From Pseudomonas baltica (GTDB taxonomy: Bacteria; Pseudomonadota; Gammaproteobacteria; Pseudomonadales; Pseudomonadaceae): a DNA stretch of 64,000 nt. Made by a program: the position numbers and the translations under genes. Below the pieces are notes generated by a model, which was given only the letters and a program-made list of their open reading frames with translations, had not been told where the DNA came from and searched no databases. This document shows positions 54,885 to 63,075 of this stretch, one piece after another (within the stretch, counting starts at the first letter, position 1; each line of letters begins with the position of its first letter). The DNA is taken from assembly GCF_031880315.1 (NCBI RefSeq), contig NZ_CP134771.1, positions 5,142,501 to 5,206,500 on the forward strand, written 5' to 3'.

Positions 54885-55220
54885 CGTGCACCTGGTAGCC
54901 GCCCAGTGGCGGCAGAAGGGGTTAATAGTTCACAAATGAACTGGGATAAGTTCGGCGGCGGGGTTGCGGTAGGTTGCAACTCGATCCACAGCCCAATGGA
55001 TATTTGGTGTTTTCTCAGCGGACTGTAGGTCGCCCCGAGCTCGCAGCGGGGCGTGCTCCGATTGCAGAGTTTTGCTTTCGCGCATACGGAACAACGACGC
55101 GTCGCCATACAGTCGGATCCATAGACTATGGATTCGAGTAGTCAGGGAACGTCTGGGCTGGGGAATTTAAGTTCGAAACGTAGGTCCGAAGAGTCCATAC
55201 AACAGAAGGCGGGGTTCGTG
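54885..55220. promoter_or_regulatory. Prophage control region upstream of xis-int
   Basis: A stretch without a convincing gene. It holds two palindromes: AGTTCA-CAAA-TGAACT (54927-54942), 43 bases upstream of the excisionase start, and ATCCATAG-A-CTATGGAT (55117-55133), a perfect 17-base inverted repeat. Both are candidate operators for phage regulators or for Xis. No repressor gene lies beside them. Confidence 0.45.
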
Positions 55221-55439
55221 ATGCTCAATGGTGTATTAGTAGACTACGGTAGCCGATGCCTGCTCGAGGAATTACAAGACTCTACCGTGGAAATGATGTG
55301 TTTACCGGTGGAGTCGGTGACCACGGCCGTCTGGCAGGCGGCCCGAACGCGTCAGCACCAAGCATTCCAAAAATGGTTGGCGTATTTATTTTCCCAGACA
55401 CAGCGGAAACCCAGGCAGGTCACGTTATCAACTGTCTGA
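55221..55439 (+). CDS. Small phage protein, uncertain
   Basis: A possible 72-residue protein from the ATG near 55221 (MLNGVLVDYGSRCLLEELQ, VWQAARTRQHQAFQKWLAYLF). The frame is open from an earlier ATG at 55128, inside the palindrome. The SD is weak and no family is recognised. It is on the plus strand, opposite to most of the prophage genes. The amphipathic helical content is protein-like, but the call is tentative. Confidence 0.35.
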   Translation: MLNGVLVDYGSRCLLEELQDSTVEMMCLPVESVTTAVWQAARTRQHQAFQKWLAYLFSQTQRKPRQVTLSTV

Positions 55440-55490
55440 ATCACCTTGTGGCGTTCTTCCGCGCCTCAGTAGCGGCTGCACACTCCCCCA

Positions 55491-56162
55491 TTAGAGTTTG
55501 CGAAACTCGATGACCCAAACCCACGGGTTCGAGACCCAGTCGCCGCCGGTTGCCTCCCACAGGCCCCGACATGCAGCCGGATACCAGTCTCGATAGTTTG
55601 GTGAGACGTCGTCGCTTGCGAGTTCCGACGGGCACTCCAGGCCTTCGGCACGAATATCGGCCCTGCTGATGGCCTGCAGCCGCTCAACGCGCACGTCGGT
55701 GATCTCCAGGAAGATGCGGCTGGCCCAGCGCGGCATGTGGATGCTGGGCCGCCACATCATGCCGCCGCCTCCCCATCCCTCTCGGTAAAGGCATTGCCCA
55801 GGATTTTGCAGTGCTGGCGGTACATCCTTGATTTTGCTGCCGCAGCCAGCCCAGCTGTAGTAAGTCTCGGTATGGCCATACCATGCAGCGTGGTCGGCAT
55901 CTGGATCTGGCAACCAAGTCTCGCGCACCCACAGCCGGTCACCGGGCTGGCCGTATGGGTAATGACTCTTGACGAAGTGCTTCGTCATCGGTGTGCGGTC
56001 CAGGTCCTGGCCGTAGTTGTACTGCCCTACACACAAATTCCCGCTTGCATCGATATGCGGCTGCACCTTTAACACGCGGCGCGTGACCGTCTTTCGACCT
56101 TCCAGGATGGCGCGCACCATCGGTGCCGAGAACAGGATGGGGCGTTCTTTGGGCTGGGTCAT
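55491..56162 (-). CDS. Phage ASCH-like protein
   Basis: A 223-residue protein starting at the ATG at 56162, which overlaps the upstream gene's stop (ATGA). It starts ERPILFSAPMVRAILEGRKTVTRRVLK and has GDRLWVRETWLP and PRWASRIFLEITDVRVERLQ, the pattern of phage ASCH-domain proteins (RNA or nucleotide-binding beta-barrel). Such genes are common in phage early regions; the role is unknown. Confidence 0.65.
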   Translation of the reverse strand: MTQPKERPILFSAPMVRAILEGRKTVTRRVLKVQPHIDASGNLCVGQYNYGQDLDRTPMTKHFVKSHYPYGQPGDRLWVRETWLPDPDADHAAWYGHTETYYSWAGCGSKIKDVPPALQNPGQCLYREGWGGGGMMWRPSIHMPRWASRIFLEITDVRVERLQAISRADIRAEGLECPSELASDDVSPNYRDWYPAACRGLWEATGGDWVSNPWVWVIEFRKL

Positions 56163-56764
56163 GGCGTCACCACTCGGCGAGCCCACCAGCAGACGGGGCC
56201 TTCATCGGAATCATGGATCGCGAGGCAGAACCAGCCTTTACCATCGGGGCGATCGGGCTCCCAGTAGCTGCAGTCTGGATCGCCCGCCTCGAAGTAACGC
56301 TCTGAAATTGTCTCGTCGCTGTGGTATTCGAGCTCAACCATCGCCACTTCCAAACTCTGTTCGGCGATCCACGCCTTGCACTTGGCGCCGTCACCTTCTT
56401 CGAAGTCGGGCATGTCCGGGTGTTGAAACATGCCGTTCTCATCTCGCCGCACTGGCCAGTGCTTGATCAGCGGCAGCCGGTCGAGTCGCTCGATCTCTGC
56501 CAAAAGTAGGGCCGCCGCCTTCACCAGGTCGCGCCGACGGTCGCTACCGGGCTTGAATGTTTCCGCACCCCATGGCCAAAGGGTCGTCATGCTTCTGGGC
56601 TGACCGGCGCACGTAGCGTAAGCGGCTGCCGCATCGGCCATCTGGCCATTGATATAAATGTCGTCGCGAAATAGTGAATAACCTTCGCTGGACACTTGGC
56701 GAAGACGCTCAGCAATGACGTCGCGCGCGGCGCTATTGAGACGCTGCGAATTTTCTTCAGGCAT
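56159..56764 (-). CDS. Phage protein of unknown function
   Basis: A 201-residue protein. The N-terminal ~95 residues (DVIAERLRQVSSEGY..., QMADAAAAYATCAGQ, DLVKAAALLLAEIERLDR) follow a pattern found in many siphophage early-region proteins. The C-terminal part (MVELEYHSDETISERYFEAGD, GWFCLAIHDSDEGPVCWW) looks like a second domain. No catalytic motif recognised. Coupled by ATGA to the ASCH-like gene. Confidence 0.65.
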   Translation of the reverse strand: MPEENSQRLNSAARDVIAERLRQVSSEGYSLFRDDIYINGQMADAAAAYATCAGQPRSMTTLWPWGAETFKPGSDRRRDLVKAAALLLAEIERLDRLPLIKHWPVRRDENGMFQHPDMPDFEEGDGAKCKAWIAEQSLEVAMVELEYHSDETISERYFEAGDPDCSYWEPDRPDGKGWFCLAIHDSDEGPVCWWARRVVTP

Positions 56765-56821
56765 AGCGAATACCTCACCGCCAAAGCGGCAGACAAATTA
56801 GAAGGGGGTGTTGATCTGGAG

Positions 56822-56923
56822 TTATCGGGCGACGACTGCAGAATGGCGAATGGCGCGCCCTATGAGCGGGCCGGCGATGCATGAGGCGGCGAACCAGGCG
56901 CCGAGGTAGGGGAGCAGGGTCAT
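56822..56923 (-). CDS. Phage 33-residue membrane peptide
   Basis: A very small gene: the ATG at 56923 overlaps the stop of the DUF4406 gene (ATGA) and has a strong SD (GGAGG). The product is one hydrophobic helix (LLPYLGAWFAASCIAGPLIGRAI) with a short basic tail. The coupling and SD make it more likely real than chance; the role is unknown. Confidence 0.5.
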   Translation of the reverse strand: MTLLPYLGAWFAASCIAGPLIGRAIRHSAVVAR

Positions 56924-57237
56924 GCAGCCTCCGCGCACTGCTCTGTGATACTGCTGGCTATGGCCACTTTGATTTCGAGCTGCTGGGCCAGTAGGATTTC
57001 CAGCCGGGCGCCACGTGAGTCGATCCAGCCTGGCAGCTTGGCCAGCAGGTCGCAGGTCATCAGCTGCGCAATGTCCTTCTTCATGCATTCTTGCCAGATA
57101 CCGCCGCTGGGGTTGATCTCGGCAGGGCTGACCACTTCATAACCCAGGGCCCGGAGGCGCGCTGCTTCGGCAGCGAAGGCGGGGTAGTTGAGTTCGGGAA
57201 GGCCCGTCATCGGGCCGCAAACGTAAATTCGGGTCAT
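56920..57237 (-). CDS. DUF4406 (nucleoside 2-deoxyribosyltransferase-like) phage protein
   Basis: A 105-residue protein with the DUF4406 pattern: RIYVCGPMTGLPELNYPAFAAEAARLRALGYEVVSPAEINP, DIAQLMTCDLLAKLPGWIDSRGARLE. The fold is that of nucleoside 2-deoxyribosyltransferases, including the GPMTG and the acidic D-x-(A/L)-x-x-P-G-W region. It could act on nucleotides during phage growth. Ends in AEAA, whose codons form the SD of the next gene. Confidence 0.82.
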   Translation of the reverse strand: MTRIYVCGPMTGLPELNYPAFAAEAARLRALGYEVVSPAEINPSGGIWQECMKKDIAQLMTCDLLAKLPGWIDSRGARLEILLAQQLEIKVAIASSITEQCAEAA

Positions 57238-57255
57238 ATTCGCTCCGGGTCGGTG

Positions 57256-58539
57256 TTATGAGGCGAACAGGTTGAGCTGCTGCTCTTCCTGGGCTTTGGC
57301 TTGCTGGCGCTGCTGGACTGCTGCAAGTTCGTGTTCGATGCGCGCGCGGGCGATCGCCATATAGGCTTCGTCCATTTCGCAGCCGATAAAATTGAAGCCT
57401 TCGCGCATGGCGGCCTTACCAGTGCTGCCGCTGCCCATAAACGGATCGAGCGCCGTGCCGCCGGGTGGCGTGACCAAGCGCAGCAAGTAGGCCATCAGGT
57501 CGGTAGGCTTCACCGTTGGGTGGTTGTTGCCCTTGGTGTTGGTGAGCGCGACCTTGCGCAGCGTGTTGCCCTGTTCGAACTGGGCGCCAGGGTCTTCTAG
57601 GCCTTCGTGGCGATCGGCCCGGCTTGTTTTGGCGCAGTAGAAGAAGCGCGCCGCTGACCCCGCATCGATCCTGCGAGACCCTGGCTTCATCTGAAAACCA
57701 ACCACGCCGTCGTTGCTGCTACCGGCTGAAGGCTCGCCGGCACGTCCTCGGTACATCGCACCGTATGCGTTCTGCCCTGCGCGGGGCGTATCGTTCACGC
57801 TCACCGGTGCCAGCTGGCCGGGTGCGTCCGGAAATGCCGCTAGTACTTCATCGCTGCCGTCGTGGACCAGATTCGCCGGCCAGCGCCCGAGGGTCGATGC
57901 TTCAGTTGCTAGCGCCACGCCAGCCGATCGGCCGCCGACGTAGTTCCCGCCGCGCATGTCGCTGGTGGTGGGTCGCTCCCAGTTCCTGGCCAAGGCGTCA
58001 TGGTCGATCGCCGTAACGCGGCACGCGTCGATATTGATGGCGCCGGTGCCGTGAGTGAGGACGTTTTCGGCAACGGTTCCGATCAGCGGCTTGCGGGCCA
58101 CGGTGATCGGCTCTAGGGATGGCTTCAGCGCCGTTCCCCACCCGGCCATGCCTTGCACATCCTTGCCGACGTTCCTCGACTTGGGGAAGCCTGAGCCGTA
58201 CACCCAGGCGATCATGTCGCGGATCTCGAACCCCGCATCCTCGATGCGGACAGCCATACGATGCTGGGTTCGGGTACCCGCGAAAGCCAGCAGGTGTCCG
58301 CCGGGCTTGAGAACCCGCAGGCACTCCGCCCAAATCTCAATGGTCGGTACATCGCCGTCCCACGCTAGACCCATAAATCCTTTCATGACCGCACCTTCTG
58401 TGGCTGCGCTCCTGCCGCCAGGTCTCCGACTAGTCAGTCCATAGGGTGGGTCGGTGACGATGCTGTCGACCGAGTTGTCGGCCATGGCGCGCATGGCCTC
58501 GAGGCAATCGCCTAGGTGAAGCTCATGCGATGGATTCAT
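57256..58539 (-). CDS. Phage DNA adenine/N4-cytosine methyltransferase
   Basis: A 427-residue amino-methyltransferase. The catalytic motif TDPPYG (29-34) comes near the N-terminus and the AdoMet-binding FMGSGSTG (367-374) near the C-terminus, the order of the beta group. The target domain lies between. There is no restriction enzyme gene beside it, so it is an orphan, likely protective or regulatory. Its ATG overlaps the stop of the cytosine methyltransferase gene (ATGA), with GGAGG as SD. Confidence 0.9.
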   Translation of the reverse strand: MNPSHELHLGDCLEAMRAMADNSVDSIVTDPPYGLTSRRPGGRSAATEGAVMKGFMGLAWDGDVPTIEIWAECLRVLKPGGHLLAFAGTRTQHRMAVRIEDAGFEIRDMIAWVYGSGFPKSRNVGKDVQGMAGWGTALKPSLEPITVARKPLIGTVAENVLTHGTGAINIDACRVTAIDHDALARNWERPTTSDMRGGNYVGGRSAGVALATEASTLGRWPANLVHDGSDEVLAAFPDAPGQLAPVSVNDTPRAGQNAYGAMYRGRAGEPSAGSSNDGVVGFQMKPGSRRIDAGSAARFFYCAKTSRADRHEGLEDPGAQFEQGNTLRKVALTNTKGNNHPTVKPTDLMAYLLRLVTPPGGTALDPFMGSGSTGKAAMREGFNFIGCEMDEAYMAIARARIEHELAAVQQRQQAKAQEEQQLNLFAS

Positions 58540-60617
58540 GCTGCCTCCGCTCTAGTTGCGCTCTTACGCCATGGATCGTTCGCCCGTGCCAGCGCCGCCA
58601 TGGGCGGTGGGCTGACACTGTTGCCGCACATGTGCACTTGCTCGGTCTTCGTGAATTTCCGGCCATCGGCGCCCTTGTCGATGATGTAGTCGGCGGGGAA
58701 GCCCTGGGCGCGGTAAAGCTCATGCGGCTGCAGCATCCGCAGGCAGATGTCGACGATCACATACGGGGTGCCCTTGACGATGACGGTGACCAGGCCCAGA
58801 CGGTCCTTGGTGGTGATGGTCGCCGAAGGCTCGCCGATGTCGCTTGCGTGGCTGGCACCGTAGTAGCTGATCAGGAACGCGGCAACGCGCAGGGCGCCTT
58901 CCTCGTGCTCGGGCGAAAGCTTCAGCTCAACCAGCGAGCTTTTGCCGCCGCCGCCCGCTGTGATAGTTGGCGCTGGCTCATCAATGGCCTGCCCAACGCT
59001 GGCGCCGAACTGGCGCTCCATGAACGCCGTCATCAGACCGTGGTGTGTGCCGCCGGCGCTGACGGTGTGAAGTGGGGCCTCGACGTCACGCGCATCGCAG
59101 TTGCCGCGCAAGTGCACCAGGTTGGCGGACACCAGCTGCTGCTGACTGCCGGTGTTGGTGACCGTGGTCATAGGCTCGTCCAGCGGCTTGGCGTCGGTGG
59201 TGTTGAAACCGCCGTTCATCTGCGCCATGAAGGCTGTGCAGACGCCCATGGCGTGCGCGGCGCCGGCCGGGCGTTGGTAGTTGCCGCCGCTGGTGATGGT
59301 CGGCAGCGGCTCGTCGAGGGCCTTGCCCGCGTCATCGAAGCGGAACTTCACCAGATGCGCGGCAGCGATCGCGGTGTCGGCCTTGGCCGTGATTGTGTAG
59401 GCCGGTTCGTTTCCGGGGCGGGGCTCGGTCTGGCCGGCGCGGCCTCCGACGCCCACCATTAGAAGGCTGATCAGCGTCAGCTCGCCGCGGTTGGCACATG
59501 TCACGGTCGGCAGCGGCTCGAGCGGGTCGTTCACGCGGTCGCTGCCCTGGTGCGTAGCCGGCGCGATGATGGGACTGGCCATGGCAAACGACCCGCCGCG
59601 CGGCCAGGCGGTCACCGTTCGCAGCGGCTCGTTGGCGGACTGGGCCAGCTCGCCAGACCAATTCGCAATTGGCACGATGAACGGGTCAGCGCTGTCGATG
59701 ACGAACTTTTTCAGGCCCTTGGCCACGCGCCGCAGCGTGGCTGGGGCCAGGTCCTTCTTGCGGCCGAAGATGCTTTTGCTCGGCACGGTCCAGTCGATGC
59801 AGTCGGCGGCCGTGCGCCACTTCTGCTGGCCCTTGGCGGGCTGGCGGGCGTGGGTAGGCCCTGGCCACACGATTGGCTGGCCATCGCACCGGGCGATCAT
59901 GAACAGGCGCTCGCGGCTGGTCGGCGCGCCGAAGTCGCAGGCCTTGATCACACGCCATTCGACGGCATAGCCCATGCCTTCCAGCAGAGCCACGAAACGG
60001 TGCCAGGTCGTGCCGCGGCGCTTCGGGTTTGGCACCAGGAATTGCTCGTGCACCGGCACAATCTCGCCAGGCGCCGCGACCACATGCTTGATGGTCTGCT
60101 TGCCCTTGGCGTCGGTGACCGTCACGAGCTTGATTACTCGGCCGCTGGCCTTGTCGCGCTTTGCGATCAGCGGGCCCCATTGCAGGATCTGCTTCACATT
60201 TTCCAAGCTGATGACCCGAGGGCGCTTCTTGCCGGCCCATTTCAGGCCGATCCACGACAGATTGCGGATCTCGCGCTTGCGCGGCTGGCCGCCAGCCGCC
60301 TGGCTGTGGTGGGTGCAGTCGGGGCTCATGTGGAACCAGCCCACGGCGTGGCCGCCGCATTCCTCGTCCGGATCGCCCTCGAACACGTCGGTGGTGTAGT
60401 GCCGGGCCGCCGGGTGGTTGGCGGTGTGCATGCTGATCGCTGCAGGGTTGTGGTTCTTGGCCACGGTCACCGCGCGGCCCAGGCCGATCTCCAGCCCGGT
60501 ACCGGCGCCGCCGCCACCACAGAAGAAGTCCACCACGATCTCTTCATCTTGAGGATCGAAGCCCAGTCTGTACTGTGTTTTAAAATCATGCTGGTGCTTT
60601 TTCTGGTGTGCATACAT
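58536..60617 (-). CDS. Phage DNA cytosine-5 methyltransferase with repeated EPxxTIT units
   Basis: A 693-residue C5-methyltransferase. Motif I is DFFCGGGGAGTG (~30-41). The catalytic Cys101 is in SPDCTHHS, the pattern of this phage group instead of PCQ; then ENV (139-141), SRERLF (motif VIII), RAQGFP (IX) and GNSVSPP (X). Between VIII and IX, residues ~329-602 contain eight units of the form (D/N/G)EP-x-x-T(I/V)T-x-x, spaced 30-48 residues. It is longer than standard Dcm (~470). Probably methylates phage DNA against host restriction. Confidence 0.9.
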   Translation of the reverse strand: MYAHQKKHQHDFKTQYRLGFDPQDEEIVVDFFCGGGGAGTGLEIGLGRAVTVAKNHNPAAISMHTANHPAARHYTTDVFEGDPDEECGGHAVGWFHMSPDCTHHSQAAGGQPRKREIRNLSWIGLKWAGKKRPRVISLENVKQILQWGPLIAKRDKASGRVIKLVTVTDAKGKQTIKHVVAAPGEIVPVHEQFLVPNPKRRGTTWHRFVALLEGMGYAVEWRVIKACDFGAPTSRERLFMIARCDGQPIVWPGPTHARQPAKGQQKWRTAADCIDWTVPSKSIFGRKKDLAPATLRRVAKGLKKFVIDSADPFIVPIANWSGELAQSANEPLRTVTAWPRGGSFAMASPIIAPATHQGSDRVNDPLEPLPTVTCANRGELTLISLLMVGVGGRAGQTEPRPGNEPAYTITAKADTAIAAAHLVKFRFDDAGKALDEPLPTITSGGNYQRPAGAAHAMGVCTAFMAQMNGGFNTTDAKPLDEPMTTVTNTGSQQQLVSANLVHLRGNCDARDVEAPLHTVSAGGTHHGLMTAFMERQFGASVGQAIDEPAPTITAGGGGKSSLVELKLSPEHEEGALRVAAFLISYYGASHASDIGEPSATITTKDRLGLVTVIVKGTPYVIVDICLRMLQPHELYRAQGFPADYIIDKGADGRKFTKTEQVHMCGNSVSPPPMAALARANDPWRKSATRAEAA
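58812..59633 (-). repeat. Eight-fold EPxxT(I/V)T repeat region inside the cytosine methyltransferase
   Basis: The units read NEPLRTVTA, LEPLPTVTC, NEPAYTITA, DEPLPTITS, DEPMTTVTN, EAPLHTVSA, DEPAPTITA and GEPSATITT. Single copies of a PxxTIT segment occur near motif IX in ordinary C5-methyltransferases. Here it appears multiplied across the target-recognition region. Confidence 0.75.
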
Positions 60618-60701
60618 GAAAAGTCCTTGCCTATCTGGCGCGGGTCAAGTTATTGGGGTATTAATAATGTGAAATCCAGAAGCTAAAAAAGGTGGGGCGG
60701 C

Positions 60702-61721
60702 ATGCTCAAGGAAGCGCTTAAGTCGTTGTATAAACAGGAATTCGTCTCAGAAGAAATTATTACTTCTATGTTTGCGAAGCGAGGATTAAATTTTGAGTTT
60801 CGTTCCTACCAGTTTGGAGCCGTTACTGGTTTTTTAATTGAGGGGCTCGGAGAACAAGCGTTTGTGCCAACTAGAAGTGTGTCTTATCTTAATAAAAGGC
60901 TTGGGCGGGTTACCACGAGCCAGCTGCGTGCCTTAGAAAGCAAAATACCCCTGCCGCTTTTTATGGGATTTGGAGATATGGAGTCTCAGATTCACAGTGT
61001 TCAAAAAGCAGGGGGGACGGCAGCAGACCTGTGGCTCGTTGAAATATTTACCCCGGCGGTGGCTTCTGTTTACATGCGCCGATACTTTGAAAAGAGTCAC
61101 GCGCTCAGTCCTTACTTACAAATTATTTATGAGAGCGTCGAAGCATATTTTATGGAGATGGATCATGTCGCAATAATGGCGCTATTGCCTGTTATTGAAG
61201 GTGGGCTGAGAAACGTTCAAGAGATCAATTTGGGGCATTCAGATTCGAATGTCAGAACTGAAGAGTTTGGGAAGCGTCTCGGTGAAATGATCATAAAGCA
61301 CGGAGAAAGCCAAGCTCCTGGTGTGAGTATTTATCCGGGCTCGTCAAGCGCCGACAACGTGAGCTTAGATTTTTTTTCACATGTGAATCCACAGTGCGAT
61401 GTGATCAATGCATTTAGAATATTCTTTAAAGAGGTTTTGTATAAACCGAGTTATGGCGCCTCGGATAGTTTTAATCGGCATTTGATCCTGCATTTGCTAA
61501 GGAGCGATTTTGCCTCCCCGGCTAATTATGTCAGGGTTTTTCTGCTCTTGGCCTACATCACATTTTGTGAACGTTTGACCAACTTCTCCATCCCTATGCT
61601 TTGGCCGGGTTCGGATGAGGGAAGTGTACGTATTGCAGAGTATTTCGCTGAGCTTTCTCTTAAGGTAGGTCAGCCTAGAAGCCGAATGTGGCGTCCAGGC
61701 GAACCTATTCTGTGCAAGTAA
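60702..61721 (+). CDS. AT-rich phage cargo gene with HEPN-like RX4H motif
   Basis: A 339-residue protein read opposite to the prophage early operon and visibly richer in A/T than all neighbours, so probably a transferred cargo gene (moron). It has no signal peptide or membrane helices. The C-terminal third has SFNRHLILHLLRSDFASPANYVRVFLLLAYITF: Arg259 and His264 form the RX4H spacing of HEPN ribonucleases, followed by the long hydrophobic helix usual in these domains. An EGGLRNV segment lies near residue 165. A defence or superinfection-exclusion role is inferred, not shown. Confidence 0.6.
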   Translation: MLKEALKSLYKQEFVSEEIITSMFAKRGLNFEFRSYQFGAVTGFLIEGLGEQAFVPTRSVSYLNKRLGRVTTSQLRALESKIPLPLFMGFGDMESQIHSVQKAGGTAADLWLVEIFTPAVASVYMRRYFEKSHALSPYLQIIYESVEAYFMEMDHVAIMALLPVIEGGLRNVQEINLGHSDSNVRTEEFGKRLGEMIIKHGESQAPGVSIYPGSSSADNVSLDFFSHVNPQCDVINAFRIFFKEVLYKPSYGASDSFNRHLILHLLRSDFASPANYVRVFLLLAYITFCERLTNFSIPMLWPGSDEGSVRIAEYFAELSLKVGQPRSRMWRPGEPILCK

Positions 61722-61786
61722 ATATCGATATAATGGAATGACACTGTAGGCGTCCGAGGAGTGATCCCCCGGAAGTTATTATCGGC

Positions 61787-62602
61787 TTACTTCGCGTCAA
61801 ACGCGCCCAGCGCCAGTGTTGCATTGGCCCCTACTTGTTGCTGCAGCACCGTCTTGAACTCCTGAGCAATATCCTCACGCTGCACTTCCTCACCGAGCCA
61901 GCGCAACTTCAGGACCGGTTGAGAGCCGCTGGTGATCACCGAGATACGCAACTGAATCTGCTGCTCGGTCAGACCTTCGAACGGAATCACGTTGAACAGC
62001 AGCGCGGTCGGCAGGGTTTCTTTGCTGCGGGCTTCTATCTGGTCCATCGCGCTACGGCTGGCGCTGGTCTCGCCGACGCTAGTTTCGGATTCGCTGGTGG
62101 CCTTGACCGTGATGGTGCGCACCGCGGCGATGGCCTTGGCCACCGGAATAGCGGTCCCTTCGGCGTCGACAGGCGTCAGATACTGGTGCCAGTCCTCGAT
62201 CCAGTCGCTGAGGTCTTTCTGGGACATGGCGCGCCCGCCGATCTCCTGTGCCGCCTTGTAGCCTGCGGAGGGCTTCAGCTTCAGCACTGCCCGATCATCT
62301 GCGTGGCCAGGCGCTTTCTCGTCGCCTAGGTTGAACAGCAGGATGCAGGTCATCTGATCTTGGTCGATGAATCCCTTCGCCGTTTTTATAGAGCGGTCGG
62401 CAACGTAGGCGCTGAAGTCAGCCAGCGAGTGCGTCGAGTAGATGCCACGGAAGCGACTGCGACCGGCCTGCCATTTCTCCAGCGCTACGACTTGGTATTC
62501 GTTCGGCAGCACCACGATGGGGGTCTGCGCTTCTAGGGTTTTGCCGGCCGCCGCCAGGGCGGTATCGGTGATGAGCTGGATCGCTTCTTTGGTGAGGGAC
62601 AT
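61787..62602 (-). CDS. DUF2303 family phage protein (YfdQ-like)
   Basis: A 271-residue protein of the DUF2303/YfdQ family: VVLPNEYQVVALEKWQAGRSRFRGIYST, LADFSAYV, AVLKLKPSAGYKA, SQKDLSDWIEDW. These are found in temperate phage early regions, often beside recombination genes. Function unknown. Confidence 0.8.
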   Translation of the reverse strand: MSLTKEAIQLITDTALAAAGKTLEAQTPIVVLPNEYQVVALEKWQAGRSRFRGIYSTHSLADFSAYVADRSIKTAKGFIDQDQMTCILLFNLGDEKAPGHADDRAVLKLKPSAGYKAAQEIGGRAMSQKDLSDWIEDWHQYLTPVDAEGTAIPVAKAIAAVRTITVKATSESETSVGETSASRSAMDQIEARSKETLPTALLFNVIPFEGLTEQQIQLRISVITSGSQPVLKLRWLGEEVQREDIAQEFKTVLQQQVGANATLALGAFDAK

Positions 62603-62622
62603 TCGTCGTTTCCTTGGCTAGA

Positions 62623-62970
62623 TTAGTTGCGGGGTTTGATCGGGGCTTCGTCGCGGCTGAACAGCTGGTCGTGCTTTTCTTGGAAGAGGGTGATCCTGCC
62701 GCCGGAGCCGACGCACATCGGGGTGTCGAGGCTAGTGTTTTCGCTCCGGGTGCCGCGCTTGGTGGGCACCTTGTAGTCGAGCTTGTGCTTGATCTTCACC
62801 TGGTGGGATTCGCCGATCTGGCTGAAGTCCAGCGTAATGACCAGCTTGCCGGCCTTGCCGTGGTCAATAACCCCCGCAGCTACTTCAGAGAGGGCGTGGC
62901 CGATCTGGCTGGCGAAGGCGCCGCCGTTGAGCTCTTCGAGGAATTCGGCTGTGTCGGTTGGGGTGGGCAT
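62623..62970 (-). CDS. Phage protein of unknown function
   Basis: A 115-residue protein: an N-terminal helical part (EFLEELNGGAFASQIGHALSEVAAGVIDHGK), a central beta segment (LVITLDFSQIGESHQVKIKHKLDYKVP) and a C-terminal GGRITLFQEKHDQLFSRDEAP. It sits 20 bases upstream of the DUF2303 gene on the same strand, a pairing common in phages. No enzyme motif. Confidence 0.7.
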   Translation of the reverse strand: MPTPTDTAEFLEELNGGAFASQIGHALSEVAAGVIDHGKAGKLVITLDFSQIGESHQVKIKHKLDYKVPTKRGTRSENTSLDTPMCVGSGGRITLFQEKHDQLFSRDEAPIKPRN

Positions 62971-63075
62971 GGCGACGGTTCCTTGGGCATCAGCCCGCTT
63001 GGTGGTAGATGGAGTTGTTCTTTCCGACGGCGCTGGCGCACCTGGTTGTTGATGCGCCTCACTTCAGGCCGACAA

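Noticed and set aside
59550..60686. Plus-strand frame opposite the cytosine methyltransferase
   Set aside because: Ala/Gly/Arg-rich antisense frame without domain; the minus-strand gene has all C5-methyltransferase motifs.
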